A program made the position numbers and the translations under genes. The notes below the pieces were generated by a model, which had not been told where the DNA came from, ran no database searches, and worked only from the letters and a program-made list of their open reading frames with translations. Shown here one piece after another: positions 15,009-21,284 of a stretch of 21,285 nt of DNA (the stretch's first letter is position 1; each line of letters opens with the position of its first letter). Source of the stretch: Patescibacteria group bacterium (GTDB lineage Bacteria; Patescibacteria; Paceibacteria; UBA6257; 2-01-FULL-56-20). Location: positions 1 to 21,285 of the forward strand of contig JAMDBA010000073.1 of assembly GCA_023484365.1 (NCBI GenBank), written 5' to 3'.

Positions 15009-15920
15009 TTACTGAGCTAAAGTAAGCGAATGACGGATAGCGTCAAACTGCTTAAGTAAAGCGGCGCGATTAAATTCGCTGACAACACCGGGCGGATAAT
15101 TTTCAATAACCCCGTAATGAACAAGGTAGCGAACGGCAACGCAGGGATTAGTCCCAGGGAAAGCCCAAACGCTTTCTTCGTAACGATTGCCAGCAGCTGC
15201 TCCGGTAGAAGAAGCGAATGAATAATCAATGCCGTTATCGGTTATTTCCCGCGAAGAGACGCTGGAATAAATAAAAAGTTTTGCGTCGCAATTTTGAATG
15301 TCAGGAATTTCTTCAACCGAAACACCGGTATCAAAACTTGAAAGATTAGTGCCTTTGGCTATTGATTCAGGAATAGTAAATTTAATGCCATTAATATTTT
15401 TCCCCGGTCCAAGCTCTTGATATTTATAAGAAGTATTTAGAGAGTAGCCAGATGGATATCGTATAGAAAAACCAAGCGCGCCATTTTCATAAATTTTAGG
15501 CAAATCCCCCGGATCGGAGACGACGGCGATACAACCGGTATAAGTTTGTTTATTATCGCCTTCCAAAATAAAAGCGCTGTTTCCTTTACCCCAGAAAACA
15601 AAAGATTCGTCCCCGGCAATCATCGGATTGCCGTTTGAGTAACGGGCGCCGTCAGCTGAAATAGTCTGTTTAAGGTTCATGGTCCGGCCGTCGCTTAAAA
15701 TAATTTTAACGCTGCCTGTTGGCGTTGGCGGTTCTCCCGGATTTGGCGTGGGCGCCGGTCCGCCGGAATAATAACTAGCGTCAATCGTTTTCCCGCCATC
15801 GCAAACATAATGAGCTTGAGCAATAACATTTGCCGTTGAAGGATTTTTATAATAGAAACTCCAAATTTCCGCTCCTATAATTATTAAGATAGCGACAATA
15901 AATGCTGTGTATTTTTTCAT
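15009..15920 (-). CDS. Membrane-anchored protein with MliC (lysozyme inhibitor) domain
   Basis: A 303-residue exported protein. Residues 6-24 form one hydrophobic N-terminal segment, probably an anchor or uncleaved signal; there is no lipobox. Residues about 37-131 match the MliC fold: HYVCDGG (Cys40), a strand with VKIILSDGRTMNL, SADGARYSNG, FVFWGKGNSAFI and closing TYTGC (Cys130), so a Cys40-Cys130 disulfide is likely. A Pro/Gly linker (about 53-69) interrupts the domain. MliC proteins bind and block c-type lysozyme through the loops around SxxGARY. A second region (about 141-303), starting KIYENGALGFSIRYPSGYS, resembles beta-rich C-terminal domains of secreted proteins and is unassigned. 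It leads a same-strand cluster. Confidence 0.8.
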   Translation of the reverse strand: MKKYTAFIVAILIIIGAEIWSFYYKNPSTANVIAQAHYVCDGGKTIDASYYSGGPAPTPNPGEPPTPTGSVKIILSDGRTMNLKQTISADGARYSNGNPMIAGDESFVFWGKGNSAFILEGDNKQTYTGCIAVVSDPGDLPKIYENGALGFSIRYPSGYSLNTSYKYQELGPGKNINGIKFTIPESIAKGTNLSSFDTGVSVEEIPDIQNCDAKLFIYSSVSSREITDNGIDYSFASSTGAAAGNRYEESVWAFPGTNPCVAVRYLVHYGVIENYPPGVVSEFNRAALLKQFDAIRHSLTLAQ

Positions 15921-15926
15921 ATTTAT

Positions 15927-15932
15927 ATTATA
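15927..15932 (-). promoter_or_regulatory. -10 box for a leaderless MliC-protein transcript
   Basis: Consensus TATAAT ends six bases before the ATG at 15920; no -35 is clear. Confidence 0.5.
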
Positions 15933-15999
15933 ACAATCAAATTAGCCGATATAAATGATATCAAGTTAAGATAATTAAAACAGTCGCCAGAGTTAAAAT

Positions 16000-16026
16000 A
16001 AAAGCCCCCGACGCAACGTCGGAGGC
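16000..16026 (-). terminator. Intrinsic terminator of the PLP enzyme gene
   Basis: GCCCCCGACG (16004-16013) pairs with CGTCGGAGGC (16017-16026), one mismatched or G-T position, CAA loop, then TTTTATTTT on the minus strand. It lies 11 bases after the stop. Confidence 0.9.
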
Positions 16027-16037
16027 AAAATATTTTT

Positions 16038-17027
16038 TTAGAAATCCTGCGGATTAAGATGAGTAAAATACTTATCAAAATAATTATTGGGTAGATCGCC
16101 GCAGACGAAAACCGCGACAACCTCACCGTCTTTATTGCGAAGTTTCTCCAGTTCGTCAGCGCGCTTTTTACTTTCCAGAAATTTCAAAAGGCCGGAAAAA
16201 GCAAATCCCGAACTAGGTCCAGCTATGACGCCGGAACGCAAAAGCTTTAAGCTTTTTTCAAAAGATTCCTTGGCTTCCGCCTCAACCAGATTAACGTCTT
16301 TCTCCCAGTCAAACTTTATTTCTGCAAGCCGCGCTCTTGAACGAACGCCCGGAACAGCGTGTCCCGGCGCCACCATCACGCCAACAAGCGCAACTTTACT
16401 GGATTTCTTTTCAAAACACTGCCTTGCTCCGACGATGGTTCCTGTAGTGCCAAGGCCGGCGCAAAAAACGGTTATTTTGCCTTTCGTCTGCGTCCAGATT
16501 TGCTCCGCCGTCCATTTTTCGTGAGCCTTGGGATTGGTGTGTTTTTCATATTGACCAAGATTAAGAAATCCTTTTTCTTCTCCCATCTTTTTAGCCAAAG
16601 CAATGCCGCTTAACTCGCCGGGTATCTCCTTGCTAAAAATAAGCTCGGCGCCGGCAATATTAAGCATTTCTTTTTTAATATAAGGAATATCAATAGGCAC
16701 AATGGCTTTGACATTCTCTATCCCGAAAAGCGGAGCTAAAATAGCAAGCGAAAACGCCATATTGCCGGAGGAATTTTCAATAAGAGTATGTATTCCCTCA
16801 AGCCCGCCACTCTCCGCTGCGTCAAGCAACATATTAAAAGCCGTGAACTGCTTGATGTTAAGCAGGGGCGTGAGATACATCAGCTTGGCAAAAATACGAA
16901 CTTTGTCTTTGGCAAAAGGATTAAGGCTTGTTGGCAACTCAACCAGAGGAGTAAAGAAATTCTTACGCGGATCTAAAAAATCCCGCAACGCGGAAGGACC
17001 GCTAAAAACATTGTTTTTATTGTTCAT
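16038..17027 (-). CDS. Cysteine synthase-family PLP enzyme
   Basis: A fold-type II PLP enzyme of the cysteine synthase/cystathionine beta-synthase family. Numbered from the upstream ATG at 17039: the PLP lysine is Lys63 in LLNIKQFTAF, replacing the usual SxKDR context; the substrate loop is ENSSGNM (88-94); NLGQYEKHTNPKAH follows (about 160-173); the phosphate loop is AGLGTTGT (194-201); GPSSGF (274-279) lies near the PLP ring nitrogen. I choose Met5 (17027) as start because GGAG sits six bases before it, inside the first four codons of the longer frame. The product would be 329 residues. It may form cysteine from O-acetylserine and sulfide, but the altered lysine context leaves the substrate open. 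It is monocistronic with a consensus promoter. Confidence 0.88.
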   Translation of the reverse strand: MNNKNNVFSGPSALRDFLDPRKNFFTPLVELPTSLNPFAKDKVRIFAKLMYLTPLLNIKQFTAFNMLLDAAESGGLEGIHTLIENSSGNMAFSLAILAPLFGIENVKAIVPIDIPYIKKEMLNIAGAELIFSKEIPGELSGIALAKKMGEEKGFLNLGQYEKHTNPKAHEKWTAEQIWTQTKGKITVFCAGLGTTGTIVGARQCFEKKSSKVALVGVMVAPGHAVPGVRSRARLAEIKFDWEKDVNLVEAEAKESFEKSLKLLRSGVIAGPSSGFAFSGLLKFLESKKRADELEKLRNKDGEVVAVFVCGDLPNNYFDKYFTHLNPQDF

Positions 17028-17063
17028 TTTTTTCTCCATTTTCAGATTTAATTTACTAACCTG

Positions 17064-17093
17064 ATTATAAAATCGCTAAGCTCAATAAGTCAA
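17064..17093 (-). promoter_or_regulatory. Sigma70-type promoter for the PLP enzyme
   Basis: TTGACT (17088-17093), 18-base spacer, TATAAT (17064-17069). Predicted +1 is the A of TAG at 17057. Confidence 0.75.
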
Positions 17094-17131
17094 CCGGCTT
17101 TTGATATTAAGTATTAAGATTGTAAAAGCCG

Positions 17132-17845
17132 CTATTTTTTCCTAACAATACAAAGCGGGGTCATTTCATCTGATTGACCCAACGGATTATCTCTAAAGAC
17201 CGACTGAATAAATTTTTCCTTTATTTTCGGGCTTGATTTACTTATTGAAAAAGCGCCGATGTAATTGGCGTCTATTATCACGACGTCGTGGCCAAATTTT
17301 TCTTTTATCTCTTTAGCAACTTTCTTGGGATTAATAATGGGCAGCTTGGCGTAATGATTGTAAGGCTGTATAACAAAAGACATCGGGCAATCTATAGATT
17401 TTGCCCTGGTTCCCGAAATAATATAAAAAAGGCCCTTAATTCCAAGCGGCTTAGTAACGGCCGAAACTGCGGCGGCAAAAAGCACCCGCGGATAACCCGC
17501 CTCATTTATAAAAAGCTGCATTGCCGGCGGCGTGCTGTGGCCAAATCCCTTAAAATCTTTGGTTCCGAAACGATTATTTATTTTCCTCGCCAAAAAACGG
17601 GCCAGCTTGCCGACTTTCACATCATTAATTTTCACTATCTGCCCCTGAGTAAGAGCAACAACTTTTTCACTTATAAAAATCAAGTCGTTTGGCCGAAGCA
17701 AAGGCGCCAGATGTTTTTTAATAAGATTAAAAATACTATCATTTTCGGTAACAATTCCGGTTTTAACAGGAAGCCGCAGCCAGGTTTCGCCACCGACTTC
17801 TATCTCTAAATTTTTCCCTTTATTTGGCTCAAATTTATTTTCCAT
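17132..17845 (-). CDS. CofE-like (coenzyme F420-0:L-glutamate ligase family) protein
   Basis: The protein matches the CofE fold over most of its length. The hallmark is NDLIFISEKVVALTQGQIV, with the metal- and GTP-handling Glu-Lys of SEK. Later blocks include FGHSTPPAMQLFINEAGYPRVL and PLGIKGLFYIISGTRAKSID. True CofE adds glutamates to F420-0 using GTP, but no other F420 gene is here and patescibacteria are not known for making F420, so the substrate is probably different. The reading frame extends to a TTG at 17893; I prefer the ATG at 17845 (237 residues), since a TATAAT lies inside the longer version. It is divergent from panD. Confidence 0.82.
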   Translation of the reverse strand: MENKFEPNKGKNLEIEVGGETWLRLPVKTGIVTENDSIFNLIKKHLAPLLRPNDLIFISEKVVALTQGQIVKINDVKVGKLARFLARKINNRFGTKDFKGFGHSTPPAMQLFINEAGYPRVLFAAAVSAVTKPLGIKGLFYIISGTRAKSIDCPMSFVIQPYNHYAKLPIINPKKVAKEIKEKFGHDVVIIDANYIGAFSISKSSPKIKEKFIQSVFRDNPLGQSDEMTPLCIVRKK

Positions 17846-17863
17846 TTGTTTATTTATTTTTAA

Positions 17864-17869
17864 ATTATA
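17864..17869 (-). promoter_or_regulatory. -10 box for the CofE-like gene
   Basis: TATAAT, 18 bases before the ATG at 17845, predicting a leader of about 11 bases with no Shine-Dalgarno. It supports the shorter start. Confidence 0.45.
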
Positions 17870-17899
17870 ACTCAAGCTTGCCAATAAACGCAAAGAGAA

Positions 17900-17905
17900 T
17901 AGAAT
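17900..17905 (+). promoter_or_regulatory. -10-like box for a leaderless panD transcript
   Basis: TAGAAT ends seven bases before the ATG at 17913. No convincing -35 was found. Confidence 0.35.
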
Positions 17906-17912
17906 AATAATT

Positions 17913-18290
17913 ATGATGATTAGGGTTTGTATGGCAAAGATTCACCGCGCAACAGTCACCCAAGCCGACCTCAACTATGTCGGTTCCATAACCGTAGACG
18001 AAGAACTACTTGAGAAAAGCGGTATCAAGCCATTTCAGATGGTCAATGTTAATAATATTTCAAACGGCGTTTTCTGGCAGACTTATGTTATCCCCGGGAC
18101 AAAAGGCAACGGTGAGATTTGTTTGAATGGACCCCCTGCCCGGCACTTCCAGCCCGGCGATAAAGTTATAATCATCGCCGAAGCTTATATGGACCCGTCC
18201 GAGCTTAAAGACTTAAACCCTGTCGTTGTTTTTGTTGACGATAAAAATAAAATAACAGAAGTTAAGAGACATAAAGCGATTAATAACTAA
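17913..18290 (+). CDS. panD: PanD-family aspartate decarboxylase homologue with altered active site
   Basis: A 125-residue protein alignable end to end with aspartate 1-decarboxylase, which makes beta-alanine for pantothenate and forms its pyruvoyl cofactor by cleaving itself at Gly-Ser. Counting from the first Met gives the same numbers as E. coli PanD: Lys9, His11 and the cleavage site Gly24-Ser25 (YVGSITVD) are present, as are Thr57, Tyr58 and Asn72. However, position 54, where the substrate-binding Arg is expected (NGxR), is Phe in NGVFWQTY, and the NGAAAR loop reads NGPPAR. It may still process itself, but aspartate binding is doubtful. No panB, panC or coaBC is nearby. The second Met (17916) could also be the start. 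Confidence 0.9.
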   Translation: MMIRVCMAKIHRATVTQADLNYVGSITVDEELLEKSGIKPFQMVNVNNISNGVFWQTYVIPGTKGNGEICLNGPPARHFQPGDKVIIIAEAYMDPSELKDLNPVVVFVDDKNKITEVKRHKAINN

Positions 18291-18420
18291 CCTCGTTTTC
18301 CTGAAAATTGCGTGTCTCTGGCATCAACAGCCGGCTTCCCGCAAACTAAACAATATAAATTATTTTATTTCCCATTACGGACTCCTGATTGAATTAGATA
18401 AGGTTCTAAGCCAATCCTAT

Positions 18421-18614
18421 TTATAATAATGGAAAGAGTAAAGTGAAATAAAAAATATTAACTGCTGCGTTCTTCGGCCTAGCACCAAACCATTCGGTCA
18501 GAATAAGAGTTTATAAATGGCCGTTATAGTAATTGAACTGACCCGTCTCGATCATGTTTTTATCAAGAAAAAATTGAGGTGCTATGATACGCGAAAAGGG
18601 ATTATGCGTTGTCT
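18421..18614 (-). pseudogene. Possible decayed coding remnant, second part
   Basis: On the minus strand this frame is open apart from one TAA at 18511-18513, ending TAA at 18421. It reads with protein-like composition (FSRIIAPQFFLDKN before the stop, LTEWFGARPKNAAVNIF after). It overlaps the 3' end of the frame at 18582-18758 in another frame, as if a frameshift and a nonsense change broke one gene. No homologue is recognised. The rest of 18291-18833 shows nothing else I can support. Confidence 0.22.
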
Positions 18615-18758
18615 TAATTTTTTATAAAAAACGTATTTTGATCTCATTAAATAATGATAAAACGGCATCGGGCGCACATTGTACCTCTGTCTTATTTTTT
18701 CAAAAAAGGTTAGCGTTTCAGTTCGGAAATAAATTATTTGCTCGTCTAAATCTGCCAA
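18582..18758 (-). CDS. Possible small protein or gene fragment (58 aa)
   Basis: A minus-strand frame from TTG (18758) to TAG (18582), open further upstream to about 18790 without ATG. The translation looks natural: an acidic-then-aromatic helix (LADLDEQIIYF), a basic helix (FFEKIRQRYNVRP) and a basic tail (YKKLRQRIIPFRVS). A TATAAT lies at 18787-18792. The plus-strand frame opposite (18584-18769) has an unnatural mix of residues, as expected for a shadow. There is no Shine-Dalgarno and no recognised family. It may be intact, or the front part of a decayed gene continuing at 18421-18614. Confidence 0.28.
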   Translation of the reverse strand: MADLDEQIIYFRTETLTFFEKIRQRYNVRPMPFYHYLMRSKYVFYKKLRQRIIPFRVS

Positions 18759-18833
18759 TTCTGCATTAAGCCCACAGCAAAAAATGATTATAATAATAGT
18801 TTGAAAATGTTTTTAAATTAAAAAAGATAAAAA

Positions 18834-18856
18834 TCTCCGAGCGATAAGCTCGGAGA
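18834..18856 (-). terminator. Intrinsic terminator of the membrane HExxH gene
   Basis: TCTCCGAGC (18834-18842) pairs perfectly with GCTCGGAGA (18848-18856), GATAA loop, then a T-rich tract on the minus strand, 11 bases after the stop. Confidence 0.9.
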
Positions 18857-18867
18857 AAATAAAAAAA

Positions 18868-19623
18868 TCAATCGTTGAATATTTTACCTAAGTCTGGAAG
18901 ACGTAGAGTTTTTGAAGTGTCGTTAAAGTAATTAATAACATCTATCTTTTCTTCCGGGCTAAGAAGTAACGTTTTTACCGTTAATTCGTTAAATAAAATC
19001 GAATGTAACTTCGGACAATTATGATCAAGACAATCTAAGCTGCTTAATAAGTAAGTACCAAAACTCAAACTAGCAATTTTCAGGAATTTTTCTTTATCAA
19101 AAACAATTCCTAAATTGTTCAGAAGCTTCATAGCGTATTTCCAGCCGGCAATCTCTTCGATTAATTCGCATCTTTTATTTTTAATCGGACAAAATAGATC
19201 AGGCGATTCCAAGTAAGTGCCATACTTATCTAGTTGGTCTATCCAGTACAAGCGATGGCCGATCTCATGAGACAAATAAACAGCCATTACTTCCGCGCTT
19301 TTCTTGTATTTTACTCCCAAGACAATAAAAGGTTTCTTGAATAAAACTTCTGTTTTTCTACCCAAGAAATTTTTAATAGTCTTAGAATAAGCTAAACCAC
19401 TGGACTCTTGGTTTATCGCTAATATCACTTTCAACTTTATTTTTAAGGCGAAATCATATAATTTCCTGAAATTCTTATCCTTTTTCAGCTTGCTTAAAAT
19501 AATCATCTCGCGGATCCTATCGTTAATCTGATTAATTATAGTAAGCAAAAGATATATCGCCAGTATAATCCAGATTATAAACAAAGCGTTCTGAAGGTAA
19601 GGCGCAATCAAACCAAATGTCAT
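18868..19623 (-). CDS. Membrane-anchored HExxH metalloprotease, putative
   Basis: A 251-residue protein with one N-terminal membrane segment (about 11-31) and a soluble domain. The zinc motif is SHEIGHRLYW (His119, Glu120, His123). A second acidic helix, ELIEEIAGWKYA (Glu156-Glu157), lies about 35 residues on, placed for a third ligand as in gluzincins. Cys145 and Cys152 flank this region, and DCLDHNCPKLH adds a further Cys/His group near residue 200; these could bind metal or form disulfides. The positive residues after the membrane segment (RIREM, KLKKDK) suggest that the domain is cytoplasmic. AAGGAGG precedes the ATG. Stop is TGA, the only one in the window. Family not recognised; protease activity is inferred. 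Confidence 0.75.
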   Translation of the reverse strand: MTFGLIAPYLQNALFIIWIILAIYLLLTIINQINDRIREMIILSKLKKDKNFRKLYDFALKIKLKVILAINQESSGLAYSKTIKNFLGRKTEVLFKKPFIVLGVKYKKSAEVMAVYLSHEIGHRLYWIDQLDKYGTYLESPDLFCPIKNKRCELIEEIAGWKYAMKLLNNLGIVFDKEKFLKIASLSFGTYLLSSLDCLDHNCPKLHSILFNELTVKTLLLSPEEKIDVINYFNDTSKTLRLPDLGKIFND

Positions 19624-19659
19624 TTTTTCCTCCTTATTAGCATTTAATTTTCTTATTAA

Positions 19660-19688
19660 AGTATCAGATTTTGGCGTTGATTAGTCAA
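19660..19688 (-). promoter_or_regulatory. Sigma70-type promoter for the membrane HExxH gene
   Basis: TTGACT (19683-19688), 17-base spacer, GATACT (19660-19665). Predicted +1 is the A of AAG at 19653. From the second base of the -10 there is a partial 6-4-6 inverted repeat (ATACTT, TAAT, AAGAAA). Confidence 0.7.
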
Positions 19689-19796
19689 ATGCCGTAATAT
19701 TCAAAACTCTAACCTTCTCGGCAGATTTTTTGGTAAATTGGATTCCAAAGCTGAATTACGATTACGAACTGGTAAAAACAAGCTTAAATAAATAAA

Positions 19797-19820
19797 AAGA
19801 TGCCGTTTTAGCAACATCTT
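19797..19820 (-). terminator. Terminator after tRNA-Gln
   Basis: AAGATG (19797-19802) pairs with CATCTT (19815-19820) and is followed on the minus strand by TTTATTTATT. It starts nine bases after the tRNA 3' end. Confidence 0.65.
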
Positions 19821-19828
19821 CTACAAAC

Positions 19829-19902
19829 TGGCTGCGGGACCTGGATTCGAACCAAGATAACATGCTCCAGAGGCATGTGTCCTACCATTAGACGATCCCG
19901 CA
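19829..19902 (-). tRNA. tRNA-Gln (anticodon CUG)
   Basis: A 74-base cloverleaf on the minus strand. Acceptor TGCGGGA pairs with TCCCGCA, then G73 and an encoded CCA (19829-19831). The anticodon stem CATGC/GCATG closes loop CTCTGGA, anticodon CTG. T-arm is CTTGG-TTCGAAT-CCAGG and the D-loop has AATGGTA. The U1-A72 pair, as in E. coli tRNA-Gln, supports the identity. It follows dnaX by 23 bases and may share its transcript. CUG reads only CAG; a UUG species must be elsewhere. Confidence 0.95.
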
Positions 19903-19925
19903 AAAATTTACCTAAATAGATTCTA

Positions 19926-21053
19926 TTATTTTAACCTGTTTTTTTCAACAGAATTTAAGTTTTCTATTATCGCCACCTCAAGCGGCACAAAGCCGAATGG
20001 GCTGTAGCGGATTTCGGTATATGCTTCCAAAAGCGATTTTAACAAATCAACCAGCTGGCGAGAGTCGGCGTTCTGCGCTTGCGCTTTTATTTTTTTGGCT
20101 TCCTCGGCAGTCAATTCCGATTTTAAAGATTCTTCAATTTGCGGATCAAGCTTTAAGGTTAGAACTTTACGCAAATAATGAATTAAATCTTTAGTCAGCT
20201 GGGTAAAATTAATCCCTTCTTCGTTGAACCGCGAAATTAATTCTAGCGCGCTATTTAAATTCTTATCCATTAAAACGCCTGCCAGCTCGCTTGTTTTTTT
20301 AAAACCCGTTCGGCCGATAAGTCGTTCTGCGGTTTCTACGTCAATTTTTTCCCCTAACGATAAAACTTGCTCTAATAGCGATTCTGCGTCGCGAAAACTT
20401 CCTTCTCCGGCGGCAGCCACAAGTTCCAGCGCGTCGTCGCTGATTTTCGCTTCCTCGTTTTTCGCGATCATCTTTAGTTTCTCTAAAATTTCGTTCTTGG
20501 TCGCTTTTTTAAAAATAAATCTTTGGGTTCGCGAGACGATTGTCGGCGGCATTTTTTCGTATTCGGTGGTCGCCAAAATCATAATCGCGTAGCTTGGCGG
20601 CTCCTCCAAAGTTTTTAAGAGCGCGTTCATCGCTTCTTTGGTAAGCATATGCGCTTCGTCAATTATGTAAATTTTATAAGGTGAATTTACCGGCGACACT
20701 CTAATGGCTTCTTTTAAATTCCTGATTTCGTCTATGCCGCGGTTGGAAGCGGCGTCTATTTCAACAACGTCAAAATTCGCCCCTTCGTCAATCGCGCGGC
20801 AGGCGGCGCATTCATTGCATGGTTCGCCGAGTTTGCGGAAATTCTCATCAGTCCGCCGCTTTTCGCAGTTAGCAAGCTTGGCGATAAGCCGGGCAGTCGT
20901 TGTTTTACCTGTCCCTCGCGGCCCATAGAAAAGATAGGCCTGTCCAAGTCGGCCGCTTTTGGCGGCGCCTTTTAAAATTTCCACATTATTTAGCTGACCC
21001 AAAACGTCGCTTAATTTCTTCGGGCGGTATTTTCTATAAAGAGTCTGGCTCAT
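19926..21053 (-). CDS. dnaX: DNA polymerase III subunit gamma (short DnaX)
   Basis: The clamp-loader ATPase subunit. The 375-residue protein opens with LYRKYRPKKLSDVLGQ, typical of DnaX. Walker A GPRGTGKT (44-51), zinc-module cysteines 63, 79, 82 and 85, Walker B IIDEAH (130-135), sensor 1 LATTE (160-164) and the SRC-like motif SRTQRF (174-179, Cys replaced by Thr) are all present. Domain III ends near the C-terminus; the tau-specific domains that bind DnaB and the polymerase are missing, and there is no sign of a slippery frameshift stretch. I choose the ATG at 21053; the frame also opens at a TTG one codon earlier. TATAAT ends seven bases before the ATG, so the transcript is probably leaderless. 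Confidence 0.95.
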   Translation of the reverse strand: MSQTLYRKYRPKKLSDVLGQLNNVEILKGAAKSGRLGQAYLFYGPRGTGKTTTARLIAKLANCEKRRTDENFRKLGEPCNECAACRAIDEGANFDVVEIDAASNRGIDEIRNLKEAIRVSPVNSPYKIYIIDEAHMLTKEAMNALLKTLEEPPSYAIMILATTEYEKMPPTIVSRTQRFIFKKATKNEILEKLKMIAKNEEAKISDDALELVAAAGEGSFRDAESLLEQVLSLGEKIDVETAERLIGRTGFKKTSELAGVLMDKNLNSALELISRFNEEGINFTQLTKDLIHYLRKVLTLKLDPQIEESLKSELTAEEAKKIKAQAQNADSRQLVDLLKSLLEAYTEIRYSPFGFVPLEVAIIENLNSVEKNRLK

Positions 21054-21060
21054 CAAATTT

Positions 21061-21066
21061 ATTATA
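21061..21066 (-). promoter_or_regulatory. -10 box for a leaderless dnaX transcript
   Basis: TATAAT, seven bases before the ATG at 21053; no clear -35. Confidence 0.5.
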
Positions 21067-21125
21067 GAGATTTTTAAAAATTTTACTAATTATTCGCTCG
21101 TCTAAGTTTAAAATGATTATAAAAA

Positions 21126-21146
21126 GTCCCGATATAAAATCGGGAC
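21126..21146 (-). terminator. Intrinsic terminator before dnaX, for a gene beyond the edge
   Basis: GTCCCGAT (21126-21133), ATAAA loop, ATCGGGAC (21139-21146), then CTTTTT on the minus strand. It implies a minus-strand gene ending just to the right. Confidence 0.85.
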
Positions 21147-21149
21147 AAA

Positions 21150-21284
21150 CTATTTAATTATTAAATAAATAATTATTAACCATAAACTTAATCTTTCTAA
21201 TCTGAGGCCCAAAAAAAGTACCACGTCGCCGAGGGAATAAATATTAGCTGAATCGTGATGCGAATCAAAGATCAACCGAGCCAA
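21150..21284 (-). CDS. Possible C-terminal end of a gene entering from the right edge
   Basis: One minus-strand frame stays open from the window edge to a TAG at 21150-21152, four bases before the terminator hairpin. It would encode the last 44 residues of a protein ending in a hydrophobic, Leu/Ile-rich stretch with Trp. No family is recognised. The terminator position is the main support; the frame is short enough to be open by chance. Confidence 0.3.
   Translation of the reverse strand: MARLIFDSHHDSANIYSLGDVVLFLGLRLERLSLWLIIIYLIIK

Noticed and set aside
18287..18358. Minus-strand frame reading CLVCGKP, like the start of a zinc ribbon
   Set aside because: No start codon, preceded by a stop, overlaps the end of panD and lacks the second Cys pair. 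Too short to support.
18460..18486. Minus-strand stretch resembling the SRP RNA apical motif (AGG, CCGAAGAAC, GCAGC)
   Set aside because: The flanking bases do not form the expected SRP helix or asymmetric loop, and the tetraloop is not GNRA.
18584..18769. A 61-residue plus-strand frame with GAGG four bases before its ATG
   Set aside because: Its composition is unnatural and it lies exactly opposite a more protein-like minus-strand frame. The GAGG match is weak and probably chance.
18868..18870. TGA as a sense (glycine) codon, as in Gracilibacteria and SR1
   Set aside because: The only TGA gene end lies directly before a good terminator, the other genes end in TAA or TAG, and no gene has an internal TGA.
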